DNA of 64,000 nucleotides from Diphasiastrum complanatum (Eukaryota; Streptophyta; Lycopodiopsida; Lycopodiales; Lycopodiaceae), in assembly GCA_029204225.1 (NCBI GenBank), contig CM055112.1, forward strand, positions 22,882,578 to 22,946,577, in the 5' to 3' direction. Of the stretch, positions 1 through 10,732 are shown one piece after another. Both the position numbers and the translations under genes were made by a program. The notes beneath the pieces were generated by a model. It was not told the origin of the DNA. It made no database searches and saw only the letters and a program-made list of their open reading frames with translations. Numbering within the stretch: position 1 is the stretch's first letter; each line of letters starts with the position of its first letter.

Positions 1-1316
1 CTACGAGTTCGATCTACGGTTCTATGATCACAGATCTTGGTAAAGATTTGCAAACAAATGATCAAATGAAAAATAAGCACTAATTTTTTTTTTTTAATTC
101 AAGAAGTTATAAAAACAACGGCCAACTATTAAAATGGCCATAATTTTGGCTAAAATCGAAGAAGATTATATACAACAAAGTAAAGAATTAGATATACATT
201 AATATATATAACCTTAAAAATGGGTAATTATATAGTTGATTCATCAAATTTTGCATTGAAAAAATCAGGAAAATAAAATCAAGAAAATGACTAAAAACTC
301 CAAGAAAGGGAAAATGTCTATGCAACTCAAGGGATTCATGTTATTGTGGTTTGATTTGGATATAATTCTTTGATACTACAAATGTCATGTGTGTATATCG
401 AGAAATCTAGAAAACTACAAGTCATAATGCCAAAAAATTTATGAGAGTACAGTTATGCTTAGGCTGATGACACAATAGAGTCAAGATTGAACATCATAAT
501 CATTGATTAATATTGAACCTCAAGGAATTAGATCACAAACCATCACTCTTCATGTGATAGGGCACATGAAACTTGTCATTGGCAATTTTTGTAGTTGAGA
601 TTCAATGGGTGGATAAAAACTTAAGACTGTCACAATGCAAATGAGCCAAAAGATTCAAATATTGAAATCATAACTAATCATTAGCTTTAAGAGAAATAAA
701 GATCCTTTTAGGCCCTAGGAAGCTTTACAACGTCTTATTTTATTCAGCTTGTCACCATTCTAACATCAATACTCTTACCATTTGACGTCTAAATAGTATA
801 TTGATATTCTAAAAGAGCATAAAAAAGTTCTAATTCTATTAAAATTAGATTCAATATAAATTGTGAGGAGCTAATTTAGAAAATAAAGATAATATTGTGA
901 AGGCAAGTGTGTTGAATTGGGTAGGAGGGATATTCTTGCGACAATGACATTGATGTGAGCTCAAACTATGTTTTTTTCATCTTGGACATCTTGGAGCCAT
1001 GGTCTCTATGTTTAGGCTCAAACTACTTGTCAATGTACATTGTACTTTTGTGCTAAAACAAAAGTAGAAAATAATGACAAACTCATTTATGCTCTCTAGT
1101 TCATTCATTGTCATGTAATTGATAACCTCACTATGTTTTAATAGTCAAAAAATGTGTTTGTGCTTTCATACTAGCTTCTATCAAAACACTAGACAGCAAA
1201 AGTTTATCTAGATTGGCAATTTGACAAACAACAAGCAATAACAATCAAAGCATTGATCATACACTGAAATCTGAGTCCACACTTGTGAACCGCAGCCTAC
1301 TATACGGCCTGTAGAT
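1..1316. other. AT-rich DNA, probably part of the last visible MIC60 intron
   Basis: No credible coding region, RNA gene or mobile-element domain is visible on either strand. I looked on the minus strand for the missing C-terminal MIC60 exon, whose family motif contains LKGTLRHF, and did not find it. The stretch is therefore read as intron sequence between the exon ending at 7879 and exon(s) beyond the left edge, by inference only. Confidence 0.4.
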
Positions 1317-1722
1317 AGTTATGGACTCGACTCATTACATTCGCCATGTCCATTTACATTTACTTTACTTTATGCATAGGCAGGCTTTGGGCCCTTTTTT
1401 ATTCATTATTTGACATTTAGACTATATGGTTGGCCTTGGGCCCTATTATTGACATTTAGACCATATTATTGGCCTTGGGCCCTATGATTCACTATATTGG
1501 TTATTTGGTCATATTATTGAGAGTGGGGGCCTTCTTGGAGGGCGCACTATTTTCCCTCTCAGTTTGGCCCTAGCCACCGGAAGCTTCCTTTTAGGGCTTC
1601 CTCATGGCTATAAGTAGGGATTCTGTGTCATTTGTTACTTGGCTTATGATATGATCTCCTTCTTTAGTCTCTTTAAGCTTTCTCTCTCCTGCTTTCTAGG
1701 GTTAAGTCTTGCTTATGTGATG
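1317..1722 (+). repeat. 5' LTR of the chromovirus
   Basis: This 406-bp repeat matches 6811-7223 with about seven mismatches. It lacks a 7-bp segment that the right LTR has after GGGGG (near 7023-7030). A TATA-like CTATAAGTA lies at 1608-1616. A short internal repeat containing TTGGCCTTGGGCCCTAT occurs twice. Confidence 0.92.
1608..1616 (+). promoter_or_regulatory. TATA-like box in the chromovirus LTR
   Basis: CTATAAGTA lies about 107 bp before the LTR end, and the same motif is at 7109-7117 in the right LTR. Its position in both LTRs suggests the element's pol II promoter. Function is inferred from position and sequence only. Confidence 0.5.
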
Positions 1723-2082
1723 GAGGGCGCCCATCTTCAACTTGGATCTTCACCATTTTTCAGCCGGATCTTCAGCATTTCTCCACACTTGTCTTGCAGA
1801 TTTTCACGACGGATCGGAGGAGGACAGGCGCCCACTTGCTGCCCATTTCTAGCGCCCTCTTGCTGGCTGCCTACTGCTGCATTTTCAGCCTTTTTCCTCC
1901 CCTATTTTGGGCGCCCTACTGCCTCCTATTTGCTGCCCTATTGGGCGCCCTCATGCTTGCTGACCAGCGCCCTACTGCTCCTTCCTTTGCTGAAAATTTC
2001 CGCTTTTTGCTGTCCCTATTCGCCACCTTCCATCAGCCACTCCTAGCGCCCTACAAACCCATCTTTTTTATCCAATTTTCTC
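1723..2082 (+). other. Chromovirus 5' leader
   Basis: This GC-richer leader between the LTR and the gag ATG carries several GGGCGCCC or GCGCCCT motifs. Open frames run through it but resemble no gag domain, so I treat it as untranslated. I could not match a primer-binding site to a known tRNA. The bases after the LTR read TGGAGGGCGCCC, which begins with the expected TGG only. Confidence 0.5.
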
Positions 2083-2502
2083 ATGGCTAGCTCACCCACT
2101 ACACCTGCGAGTCATTCCGGACCTTTAGATGAACAGTTTGCTGATATGCGTGACTCTCTTACTCTCCTCAGTAGTCGTTTCGACCAAATGATGACCGGTT
2201 TTACCACTCTACAGACCGGCTTTGCCACTATGCAATCACAGATTGATTCCTTACAGCCACATGGACCTGGCAAAGCCCCTGTTCATTCATCATTTGGGTC
2301 TCCATTTGGACTTCCATCCTCGTCTACTTCCTTTGGCGGTGGGCCTCATTTTCCACCTAACCCACCACCCGGTTTTCCACGTCCTACAGCTCCTGAGTCA
2401 CATTTTCCACGACATCTAGCTCCTGAGCCACATTTTGCTCGAGATTTTCGTGATCGGGTACAGCTTGCCACCTATTCTGGAGAATTGGTTTGCAAAGCTT
2501 GA
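2083..2502 (+). pseudogene. Chromovirus gag N-terminus, cut off by a frameshift
   Basis: The ATG at 2083 opens 139 codons: a Ser/Thr-rich start, a short heptad-like stretch (MRDSLTLLSSRFDQMMTGF) and a Pro-rich linker rich in PHF and PGF. This frame ends in ATYSGELVCKA and a stop. The neighbouring frame runs on with ENWFAKLDTYF, the usual start of a Ty3 gag core. Gag is therefore one reading unit broken by a small indel near 2470-2485. Translation beyond this point would need frameshifting, or the indel could be an assembly error. Confidence 0.7.
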
Positions 2503-5500
2503 TACTTATTTTCAGATCTACCCTAAGACTGATCCTCAGAAGATCCAGTTAGCCGCCTTACATTTAGATGGACGTGCTGCCACTTGGTGGCGGGTCTACC
2601 GACTTGACCCTGATCGGGACGGTCTCCAGTTATGGCCTACCTTTCGTCGTGATCTTCGTCATGCTATGATTGACCCTCAGTGGCTGAGCCGTCAGCGTGA
2701 TATATTCCGTAGTCTTACTCAGACTGGTGATCTTTCTTCCTATACAGATCAGTTTATGGACCTTTCCTACCTCTTTACAGATCTTCAGCCCACTGAGCTT
2801 ATTTCTCGCTACATTGCTGGACTTCGTGGTGCTCTACGATACGATGTCTCTTCTTTCCGTCCACCCACACTTGTTGAGGCCATGTCCCTTGCTAGTACTT
2901 TACAGCATAAGTACCCTGATCCTGCTCCCTTTCGCTTTTCCCCACCCCGTCCATCTCTTTCACCTCTACCATCTCCGGCCCCATCTGCCCCATCCACTGT
3001 CGTCCCGACCTCTTCTCTTACTTCTCCCGCTCCTCGCCCTCCGCCTCGTCCTGCTTTTGTCCGACGTTACACGTCTGCAGAGTTCGCTGACATTCAACAG
3101 AAGCGTCTTTGCTTTCGTTGTAAGAGTCCTGACCACATTGCCCGTGATTGCCGCCAGCCCCTGCCTACTTCTACTGCTGTTTTCTACCATGAGGGCACTA
3201 CCCCAGATGAGTCCAATATCTACATTCATATATCTGATGAGCCTGATCTATCTCCTGAGCCTTCTACTGATTTACTTCCTGCTACTTGCCACGCTCAGCT
3301 TGCTTATGCTACCTGGACAGGGTGCCCCGGTTCTCGCTCCATTCGGCTACGTGTGCGCATTACTGGTCGTGAGTATATTGCTTTAGTTGATACCGGCAGC
3401 ACTCATTCCTTTATCAGCAGTTATGTTCTCAGCCGGATACGCGCTTCACCTATTCCTGCTCCACAGCCTCTCACAGTCGAGGTTGCCAGTTCTCACTCAT
3501 TTCCTAGTTCTCAGATGTTTCAGGGATTATCCTACCGCATTGGTGATTTTTCTGGACAGGCAGATCTTTATATCATTCCTCTAGAGCACTATGACCTTAT
3601 CCTTGGTGCTGATTGGTTTGCTTCATTGGGAGCGGTTACTTTGGACCTGGCTCAGCAGACATTGACATTTGTTCATGATGCAGTGACCCACTCACTTGCT
3701 GGTATTGATTTTCAAGCAGATTTGCAGCTGATCAGCGGGAAGCAGTTTATCCGCAGCCTACCTAAGGCTCATTGTGCAGCTTTATTATGTGTTCAGCGTG
3801 CTGCAGCAGATTCTCCAGTGAGTACCTCTCCTCCAGCAGTTGTTCCTCAGGTGATCTCTGATTTATTACATCAGTATGCATTTGTCTTTTCAGAACCTAC
3901 AACGCTACCACCATTACGTGATGTGAACCACCATATTGATTTGCGTCCTGGTTCTGCTCCTCCCTCCCGGCCTCCATACCGTATGTCTAAGTCTGAGGGT
4001 GATGAGGTTGAGCTTCAGATTACTGCTTTACTAGATCAGGGCCTTATTGTTCCTAGTCACAGTCCTTTTGGTGCCCCTGTTCTCCTTGTCAGTAAGAAAG
4101 ATGGTTCCAAATGCCTTTGCATTGATTATCGTGCCCTCAATAAGTTGACCATCCGTAACCAGTATCCTATTCCTCACATGGATGATCTCTTTGACCAGTT
4201 AGGCACCTCTCATCTTTTCTCTAAGATAGACTTACGTTCCGGCTATCACCAGATTAGGATGCATCCTTCGGACGAACACAAGACTGCGTTTCGTACCCAT
4301 CTTGGTTTGTATGAGTTTCGTGTTCTTCCTTTTGGTGTTACTAATGGTCCACCTACGTTCCAGAATGTGATGAATAACATCATGCGTCCTCTCCTTGGTC
4401 GTTGTGTTTTAGTTTATTTTGATGATATTCTTGTTTTTAGTAAGACTCTTGATGAGCATGTGTTACATCTTTCATCTGTTTTTCAATTGCTTGTCCATCA
4501 CCAGTTGTTTGCTAAACTTTCTAAGTGTTCCTTTGCTGTTGTTGAGATTGAGTTTTTAGGATTTCTCATTTGTGATGGTCGTATTCGTTTGGACCCTCAT
4601 AAGGTTCGGGCAATCGCTGATTGGCCTGTTCCCACAGATGTCCACCATGTTCGTATGTTTCTTGGTCTCGCTACTCACCTTCGTCGTCCTGTTCCTCACT
4701 TTGCCACTGTGGCTGCCCCTCTTCATGCCCTTTTGAAGAAGTCTAGTGCTTTTGTTTGGACTTCTGATTGTCAGTTCGCCTTTGACACTCTTCGTCGTGC
4801 TGTTGTGGAGGCCTCTGTCCTCTGTTTACTACAGTTTGATCAGAAATTTATTGTTGAGACCGATGCTAGTAATGTTGGTTTGGGTGCCTTGCTTCGTCAG
4901 TCTCAGTGTATTATTGCTTATGAGTCGCGTCGTTTACGCTCTTATGAGCAACGTTATTCTGTCCATGAGAAAGAGCTTCTTGCCATTATCTATGCTCTTA
5001 AGAAGTGGCGCCATTACCTGTACCGTGTTCCTTTTGATATCGTTACTGATCATCAGTCCTTACATTATCTCTTCTCCCAGCGTGATCTTAGTGATCGTCA
5101 GTTTCGTTGGTTGCAGTTTTTACAATCTTTTGATTTTTCTATTTTGTATCGTCCTGGTCGTGCTAACAGTGCTGCTGATGCATTGTCTAGACTTCCTGCT
5201 TTATTGAATACCCTTGTGGCCACGATCCCTTCTTGGTTTGATGATCTTCCATCTGCTTATCTTACATGTTCTGATTTTCGTGATGTTTATAGTTCTGCTC
5301 CACCTATGTCGTCTTCACCTCATCAGGCTTATTCCATTGTTGACCACCGTCTTTATCATTATGGTTCTCTTTGTATTCCTAGTTCTTTGGGTATCCGTTC
5401 TCAGTTGTTGTCGGATGCTCATTCGTCTCCAGTTGGGGGTCATTTTGGTTTTCAGAAGTCTTATGCTCGTCTTAAGGATCATTTCTACTGGCCATCCCTT

Positions 5501-6766
5501 AGGAAAGAGCTTGTTGTACTTATTCGTACATGTCCTTTCTGCTTACGTAATAAGTACTCCCGTGCTAAGTCCGCTGGTTTGCTTCAGAGTTGGCCTATTC
5601 CTCACCGCCAGTGGACTGATATTTCTATGGACTTCATCATTGGCCTTCCCCGCACCCGTCGTGGTCACGATTCATGTATGGTGGTAGTTGACAGGTTCTC
5701 GAAACAGGCACATTTCATACCCGTCCGCAGTACTATCACAGCAAAGCAGTGTGCACGCTTGTTCCTTTCAGAGATATTTCGCCTACATGGGTTTCCTCGT
5801 ACTATCCTTTCTGATCGAGATAGTAAGTTTACATCATTGTTCTGGACAGAGCTTATGCGTATATTGGATGTACAGCTTTTTATAGGGTCTGCTTATCATT
5901 CTACTTCTGATGGGCAGTCTGAGGTCCTTAACATGATCCTTGAGGATTATTTGCGCCATTTTGTTACTCCTTCAGGGAAAAATTGGGATCAGCACTTATG
6001 TTTGGCAGAGTATAGCTATAACAGCTCTGTTAGTACCAGCACCGGCGTTGCACCATTTTTATTATCTCATGGTTATGCACCTCTTTTACCTGGTAATCCT
6101 CTTCCTCCCGAGGATACACCTGTGACACTGTCTTCATTTCTATCAGGTGCTCGCGAGCTTATTCTCCAGGCTAGTTCCCATTTGCAGCAGGTCCAGCAGC
6201 GTTATCACGCTTCAGTTGATCGTCATCGACGTCATGTTGAGTTTCATGTTGGTGATATGGTATATCTACGCCTACGGTTTGCACGACATCATTTTATTCA
6301 AGGCCATGCTTCTACTGAGAAGCTTGCACCACGTTATTATGGGCCTTATTGTATATTGGAGGTTCTTAGTCCAGTTACATATCATCTTCAGCTTCCTGCT
6401 TCCACACGTGCCTGTGATATATTCCATGTCAGTTTATTACGTGCTGCTATTGAGGATGATGCTCCTCGTGATGCTGAGTTTCCTACTGCACCGGATCTCT
6501 TTCCTTTATTACCTGCTGCTATCCTTCAGGTACGTTTGCATCATAGTCGACGCCGCCGGCAAATTCAGTTCCTAGTCCAGTGGGATGGTCGTCTTGTTGA
6601 GAAGGCCACATGGGAGCCTATTGATGTCTTTTATCATACACCGTCACTTGCGGATCAGGCTCGTGCTCTTGCCGCACTTGTTGATTCCTCTACATCAGTT
6701 GTTGCTCCAGTTGTTACTACACCAGATGCTGTTCCAGTTGATCCTCCAGGGCTTGCTGTTACTTGA
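2435..6766 (+). CDS. Chromovirus gag-pol polyprotein (Ty3 type, with chromodomain)
   Basis: This is one open frame of 1443 codons. The ATG at 2435 is probably not the natural start, since the first ~15 codons are an out-of-frame read of gag. Domains by residue are as follows. The gag core is ~16-160, with a Pro-rich linker to ~205. The zinc knuckle CX2CX4HX4C is at 226-239. The aspartic protease has DTGSTHSF at 319-326. The RT contains SKIDLRSGYHQIR near 596 and the catalytic YFDD at 661-664. RNase H has D810, E847 and D872. Integrase has an HHCC finger ending in CPFC at 1033-1036 and a D,D35,E triad at D1066, D1127 and E1163. A GPY/F-type module (KLAPRYYGPY) follows near 1296. A chromodomain lies at ~1365-1405 (FLVQWDGR...ATWEP). 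The chromodomain usually steers integration by binding histone marks. All catalytic residues I can check are present and there is no internal stop. Only the gag frameshift argues against autonomy. Confidence 0.93.
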   Translation: MLEIFVIGYSLPPILENWFAKLDTYFQIYPKTDPQKIQLAALHLDGRAATWWRVYRLDPDRDGLQLWPTFRRDLRHAMIDPQWLSRQRDIFRSLTQTGDLSSYTDQFMDLSYLFTDLQPTELISRYIAGLRGALRYDVSSFRPPTLVEAMSLASTLQHKYPDPAPFRFSPPRPSLSPLPSPAPSAPSTVVPTSSLTSPAPRPPPRPAFVRRYTSAEFADIQQKRLCFRCKSPDHIARDCRQPLPTSTAVFYHEGTTPDESNIYIHISDEPDLSPEPSTDLLPATCHAQLAYATWTGCPGSRSIRLRVRITGREYIALVDTGSTHSFISSYVLSRIRASPIPAPQPLTVEVASSHSFPSSQMFQGLSYRIGDFSGQADLYIIPLEHYDLILGADWFASLGAVTLDLAQQTLTFVHDAVTHSLAGIDFQADLQLISGKQFIRSLPKAHCAALLCVQRAAADSPVSTSPPAVVPQVISDLLHQYAFVFSEPTTLPPLRDVNHHIDLRPGSAPPSRPPYRMSKSEGDEVELQITALLDQGLIVPSHSPFGAPVLLVSKKDGSKCLCIDYRALNKLTIRNQYPIPHMDDLFDQLGTSHLFSKIDLRSGYHQIRMHPSDEHKTAFRTHLGLYEFRVLPFGVTNGPPTFQNVMNNIMRPLLGRCVLVYFDDILVFSKTLDEHVLHLSSVFQLLVHHQLFAKLSKCSFAVVEIEFLGFLICDGRIRLDPHKVRAIADWPVPTDVHHVRMFLGLATHLRRPVPHFATVAAPLHALLKKSSAFVWTSDCQFAFDTLRRAVVEASVLCLLQFDQKFIVETDASNVGLGALLRQSQCIIAYESRRLRSYEQRYSVHEKELLAIIYALKKWRHYLYRVPFDIVTDHQSLHYLFSQRDLSDRQFRWLQFLQSFDFSILYRPGRANSAADALSRLPALLNTLVATIPSWFDDLPSAYLTCSDFRDVYSSAPPMSSSPHQAYSIVDHRLYHYGSLCIPSSLGIRSQLLSDAHSSPVGGHFGFQKSYARLKDHFYWPSLRKELVVLIRTCPFCLRNKYSRAKSAGLLQSWPIPHRQWTDISMDFIIGLPRTRRGHDSCMVVVDRFSKQAHFIPVRSTITAKQCARLFLSEIFRLHGFPRTILSDRDSKFTSLFWTELMRILDVQLFIGSAYHSTSDGQSEVLNMILEDYLRHFVTPSGKNWDQHLCLAEYSYNSSVSTSTGVAPFLLSHGYAPLLPGNPLPPEDTPVTLSSFLSGARELILQASSHLQQVQQRYHASVDRHRRHVEFHVGDMVYLRLRFARHHFIQGHASTEKLAPRYYGPYCILEVLSPVTYHLQLPASTRACDIFHVSLLRAAIEDDAPRDAEFPTAPDLFPLLPAAILQVRLHHSRRRRQIQFLVQWDGRLVEKATWEPIDVFYHTPSLADQARALAALVDSSTSVVAPVVTTPDAVPVDPPGLAVT

Positions 6767-6810
6767 TCCAGTCCTTTATGGCAGTTGGGTCTTATTTTTG
6801 TGTCGGGGAG

Positions 6811-7223
6811 AGTTATGGACTCGGCTCATTACATTCACCATGTCCGTTTACATTTACTTTACTTTATGCATAGGAAGGCTTTGGGCCCTTTTTTATTCAT
6901 TATTTGACATTTAGACTATATGGTTGGCCTTGGGCCCTATTATTGACATTTAGACCATATTATTGGCCTTGGGCCCTATGATTCACTATATTGGTTATTT
7001 GGTCATATTACTGAGAGTGGGGGCCCACTCCCTTCTTGGAGGGCGCACTATTTTCCCTCTCAGTTTGGCCCTAGCCACTGGAAGCTTCCTTTTAGGGCTT
7101 CCTCTTGGCTATAAGTAGGGATTCTGTGTCATTTGTTACTTGGCTTATGATATGATCTCCTTCTTTAGTCTCTTTAAGCTTTCTCTCTCCTGCTTTCTAG
7201 GGTTAAGTCTTGCTTATGTGATG
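6811..7223 (+). repeat. 3' LTR of the chromovirus
   Basis: This is the direct copy of 1317-1722. A purine-rich tract GGGGAGAG (6805-6812) abuts its start and is the likely polypurine tract for plus-strand priming. The first LTR base is ambiguous by up to two positions because the tract runs into it. The right side ends at TGTGATG, after which the sequence differs from the 5' copy. Confidence 0.9.
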
Positions 7224-7878
7224 CTTTCATAGACTAAATTTAGATCAGTCGTGGCTACGTTCATAACTTAGATAGAGAATGAAGTAGAAATTAACTTGGT
7301 TGCATTTGGATCACAAAATCACGATGTACATAGTGGAGTAGCTCGAGATTGCCAATGAGCTCCAAAAATAATCTATCTTCTCACTATGGAGAGATGAAAT
7401 ACATAGCAAAATTGACTTCCTTTGTAAAGTTAGGTGAATTTCAAGCATGTAATAAGGAAGTTAACTTGGCTTTCTTGCCCTAATTTGCAACCAGAAAGTA
7501 ACTATGAAACAAGGATAGCACAATGAATCTATTCAGTTGCTTTCTCCATGTCCATTCTAGAGATGTGGAAAGGATGATGGAAGAAAGCTCTCTTAAATCT
7601 CAAAAACAATAAAAAATTAGAAATAAATATCAAATTGGTTCTTTTTTGGCGATTCGTGACACCTAAACCCTGAATTCCGGATCACGGTCGCGATCCGGAT
7701 CGTGTTCTGGATCAGAGTTTGCAACTATATGCATTAATACTAGTGAAGCCAGAAAACTTTACTGCTAGCTCAAATGTGATTTATAAAAAACCATACGGAA
7801 GGTGTATAATACCTACTCGAATTTCCTCTACAAAAGCTTCTTGATGTTTCAAGCTGCAGAAAGGGCACAAAAGAAAAC
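7224..7878. other. MIC60 intron sequence right of the chromovirus
   Basis: This begins at the right end of the retroelement and ends at the donor GTTTTC of the exon ending at 7879, read on the minus strand. No coding region is visible. A GC-richer island around 7670-7715 contains a short CG-rich inverted repeat (GATCACGGTCGCGATCCGGATC). Confidence 0.5.
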
Positions 7879-10623
7879 CTTTTCTTGAAGTTCCACTGGA
7901 GTCCTAGTTCCATCCTTGATAGCCTCTGCTGGTAATGACATCACCGCAGCGTATACCAGAGGATCAGTTCCTGGTCCTCCTGCAGACTCAAGGACAAGTG
8001 CTACCTCTTTCTGAACCGGGTCACCTCTTAGCATGGCATCTTCAAGAGAAAAGGTACCCTACAACATCAACTTATCTCATCACATAATAAGAATAGACAC
8101 TAGAGTGTCAGTTCCAGTGAACCAATTGCGATTGTTACTTTAAAAGATGTCACTGCACTAGAACATATACAGTACTCAAGCAACATGCTAACACAACATG
8201 TTCTCAATAAGCAACACACAAAGAGTATCCTTGACCAGAATTTGGTCCCACCAAAAATTTAACTTCAATACAGCTTGTTCCTATTTACAATTAAGGCACT
8301 GGAATCCCACCAAGGCAAGTTTGTGCACGGTATGGCTCTGTCGAGCTTCCTCAGACCTCGCATTGAAGGCTGCATGTAGTGCCTCAACCTGCCATAGGCA
8401 TTTAGATAATGCTATGAGTCAACTTTTTAAAAAGTCGCACCAATTTAAGCTCACATGGGAAATAGAATTATGATATGATTACAGTCACTAACAATACTGT
8501 AAGTTACATATTTTATGGACATTATGAAAGTGCTAACCCCACTGGGTTACTGAAAGAGGTACCACCATAGCTCGTGAATGAGGCATGCTTAAGAGGAACC
8601 ATAACAAATTCACAAAATTTTGTTGGAGTACTTGATAATCATGACTACGAACAAATAGTTGAAAAGTTTTCTGGGATGATCTGAAGCATAGTAAACTTTA
8701 CTTGATCTAAAACTACTTACTTGCAGTTTAACATCACCCAGCTCTTTTAAGAAGGCAACTTTTTCCTCCACAAAAGCTGCCAATGCCTCCACCTTTGCAA
8801 GAAGTTGGGTTTCTTCTTGCTTCAGCTTACTCGCCTCCTCCTGCAATAGCAACAATGCATAACACAAAGAGACTTGAAGTTGTTTAGCCATTTCACATAG
8901 ATACCAAAAAACTCTAGAGCACTTTCCAAACAGAGACTCCAAATATACACAAATCTTCCTCTTAATTACAATGAGCGCCTGCTTTTTACAAATGGAACAT
9001 CAGTGAGACTCTCAATGGGTATCATCCAGGAAATGGAGGTTTGTGTGCACGATTAGAAAAGCATATTCATATTTCCTGAAGAGTACATAACACCGGTGGA
9101 CAAAGTCTTCTCAAGGATAAACTCACTTGGGAACCTTTGAAGACAAGAAAAGAGCACACATAACAAATGCAAAGGTTTATCAAGGCATAAATTCAAACAT
9201 CACCTGAAGCTTCAGTTCATGTTGTAACTTTCTGTCTGAAAATTCCTTAAGTGTCTTTAATTTTGAATCGTGCTTCAGTTTCTCGGTTTCAAAATCCTGT
9301 GAGAATAACAGTGTGCAAAATAGCTGGAAAAGTTTAACTTAGAGCTTGCAACAACCCAAAAAACTTGAAGGTCTTCAAGTAGAAATAGCCTAACCCGTAG
9401 CGTATCAAAGCTTACAAAATCAATCATAAGTTCACCATAAGATCAAATACAGATAGTTAAAACTTTCACCTACAATGGAACTCAACAGAGATATATTAAA
9501 AAAGTCATAACTCTGAGAACTTTCTTCAGAAGCCGACTTGAAGGTCTTCAAGTAGAAATAGCCTAACCCATAGCATATCAAAGCTTACAAAATCAATCAT
9601 AAGTTCACCATAAGATCAAATACAGATAGTTAAAACTTTCACCTACAATGGAACTCAACAACGATATAATAAAAAAGTCATAACTCTGAGAACTTTCTTC
9701 AGAAGCCGATGCAAATGGAGAGTGAAAGTCGTGGTAGTCAGTAAAGATGATGACCAACAACACGATTCTATGATTTCTCGTCTCCCACATTTAAAGGAAA
9801 ATAATGTATGACTGTTGGGTAAGTACAAAAACCTATGGAGCATGTTGATGGCAGTAAATATTTCAAACCTGCATATCATCAGGGATGCACTTTCCTATTA
9901 TGCTACTTCAAATATTTTAACAGACTGTTACCCGTGACAGACTATGCAATACCAACAATTTATGTCAATTTCAACATCTAAAAACCTTATATCACCAAGC
10001 ATACCAGATCAAAGATAAAAAGGCAATGTATCATCTAACCTTCAAAGCATAGTTGCCCATTCCAGAATGTTACATGTTTCAGAACTCGTTCTGGAACAAA
10101 CCCTGAAATTTTCTTTTTTATAGTACATACTATTTTTTTTTCCAAAGAGCTCCAGATCAATACTTTGCTGAAAAATACTCTGCGATGGAAGCAATGATAC
10201 TCTCTACGATGAAGGCTGTCCTCTATGTATCTATTTCTGTATATGGCTAAACAACGCCCTCGAGCAATCCTACGATCCTTATACCCTCAAACTCTTACAG
10301 TTGGAATGCGAAATAGTCTCAATTCTGATGAAACGGTAATGATGGCTGATCTTTTCCTTGATGCAGGAACTAACGACTGTGTAAAGTGAGCTGAGTGATT
10401 GCACTTGATTACTAGTTCTGTTGCTTTTAAAATATCACCTACCACAACCCAACCAAACCTAGATCGTACGAGAGGATTCATACCAGCAGCATGTAGCTAC
10501 TAACATCAAAATCAAGCATGCACTAGTGAGAGCCCAACACACACTTGACATGTACTCTTTTTTTGTCTTATATGCCTATTGGCATGGAAAAGACATTAAT
10601 AAAATCTTTCTTCTTCTTCTTCT

Positions 10624-10677
<54 letters not shown>

Positions 10678-10695
10678 TCTTCTTCTTCTTCTTCT

Positions 10696-10732
<37 letters not shown>

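Larger units (their letters stand above)
1317..7223 (+). mobile_element. Ty3/gypsy chromovirus LTR retrotransposon, nearly intact
   Basis: Two direct repeats (1317-1722 and 6811-7223) flank an internal region with gag, protease, reverse transcriptase, RNase H, integrase and a C-terminal chromodomain, in the Ty3 order. By eye the LTRs differ by about seven substitutions and one 7-bp indel, so the insertion looks young. The element lies sense-plus within the last intron of the minus-strand MIC60 gene. Two oddities stand out. The LTR ends do not show a clean TG...CA, and I could not find a matching 5-bp target duplication (left flank TAGAT, right flank CTTTC). The gag frame is also broken near 2480. 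The exact ends are uncertain by a few bases, because the shared sequence starts inside AGTTATGG and ends at TGTGATG. Confidence 0.93.

Noticed and set aside
1-1300. Search for the last MIC60 exon
   Set aside because: No minus-strand segment reads the expected LKGTLRHF block or the C-terminal helical region, so the exon is placed outside the window.
1639-2046. 135-codon frame starting inside the chromovirus LTR
   Set aside because: It lies in the LTR and leader, has no gag-like motif, and overlaps a second unrelated frame. The gag start at 2083 fits the family better.
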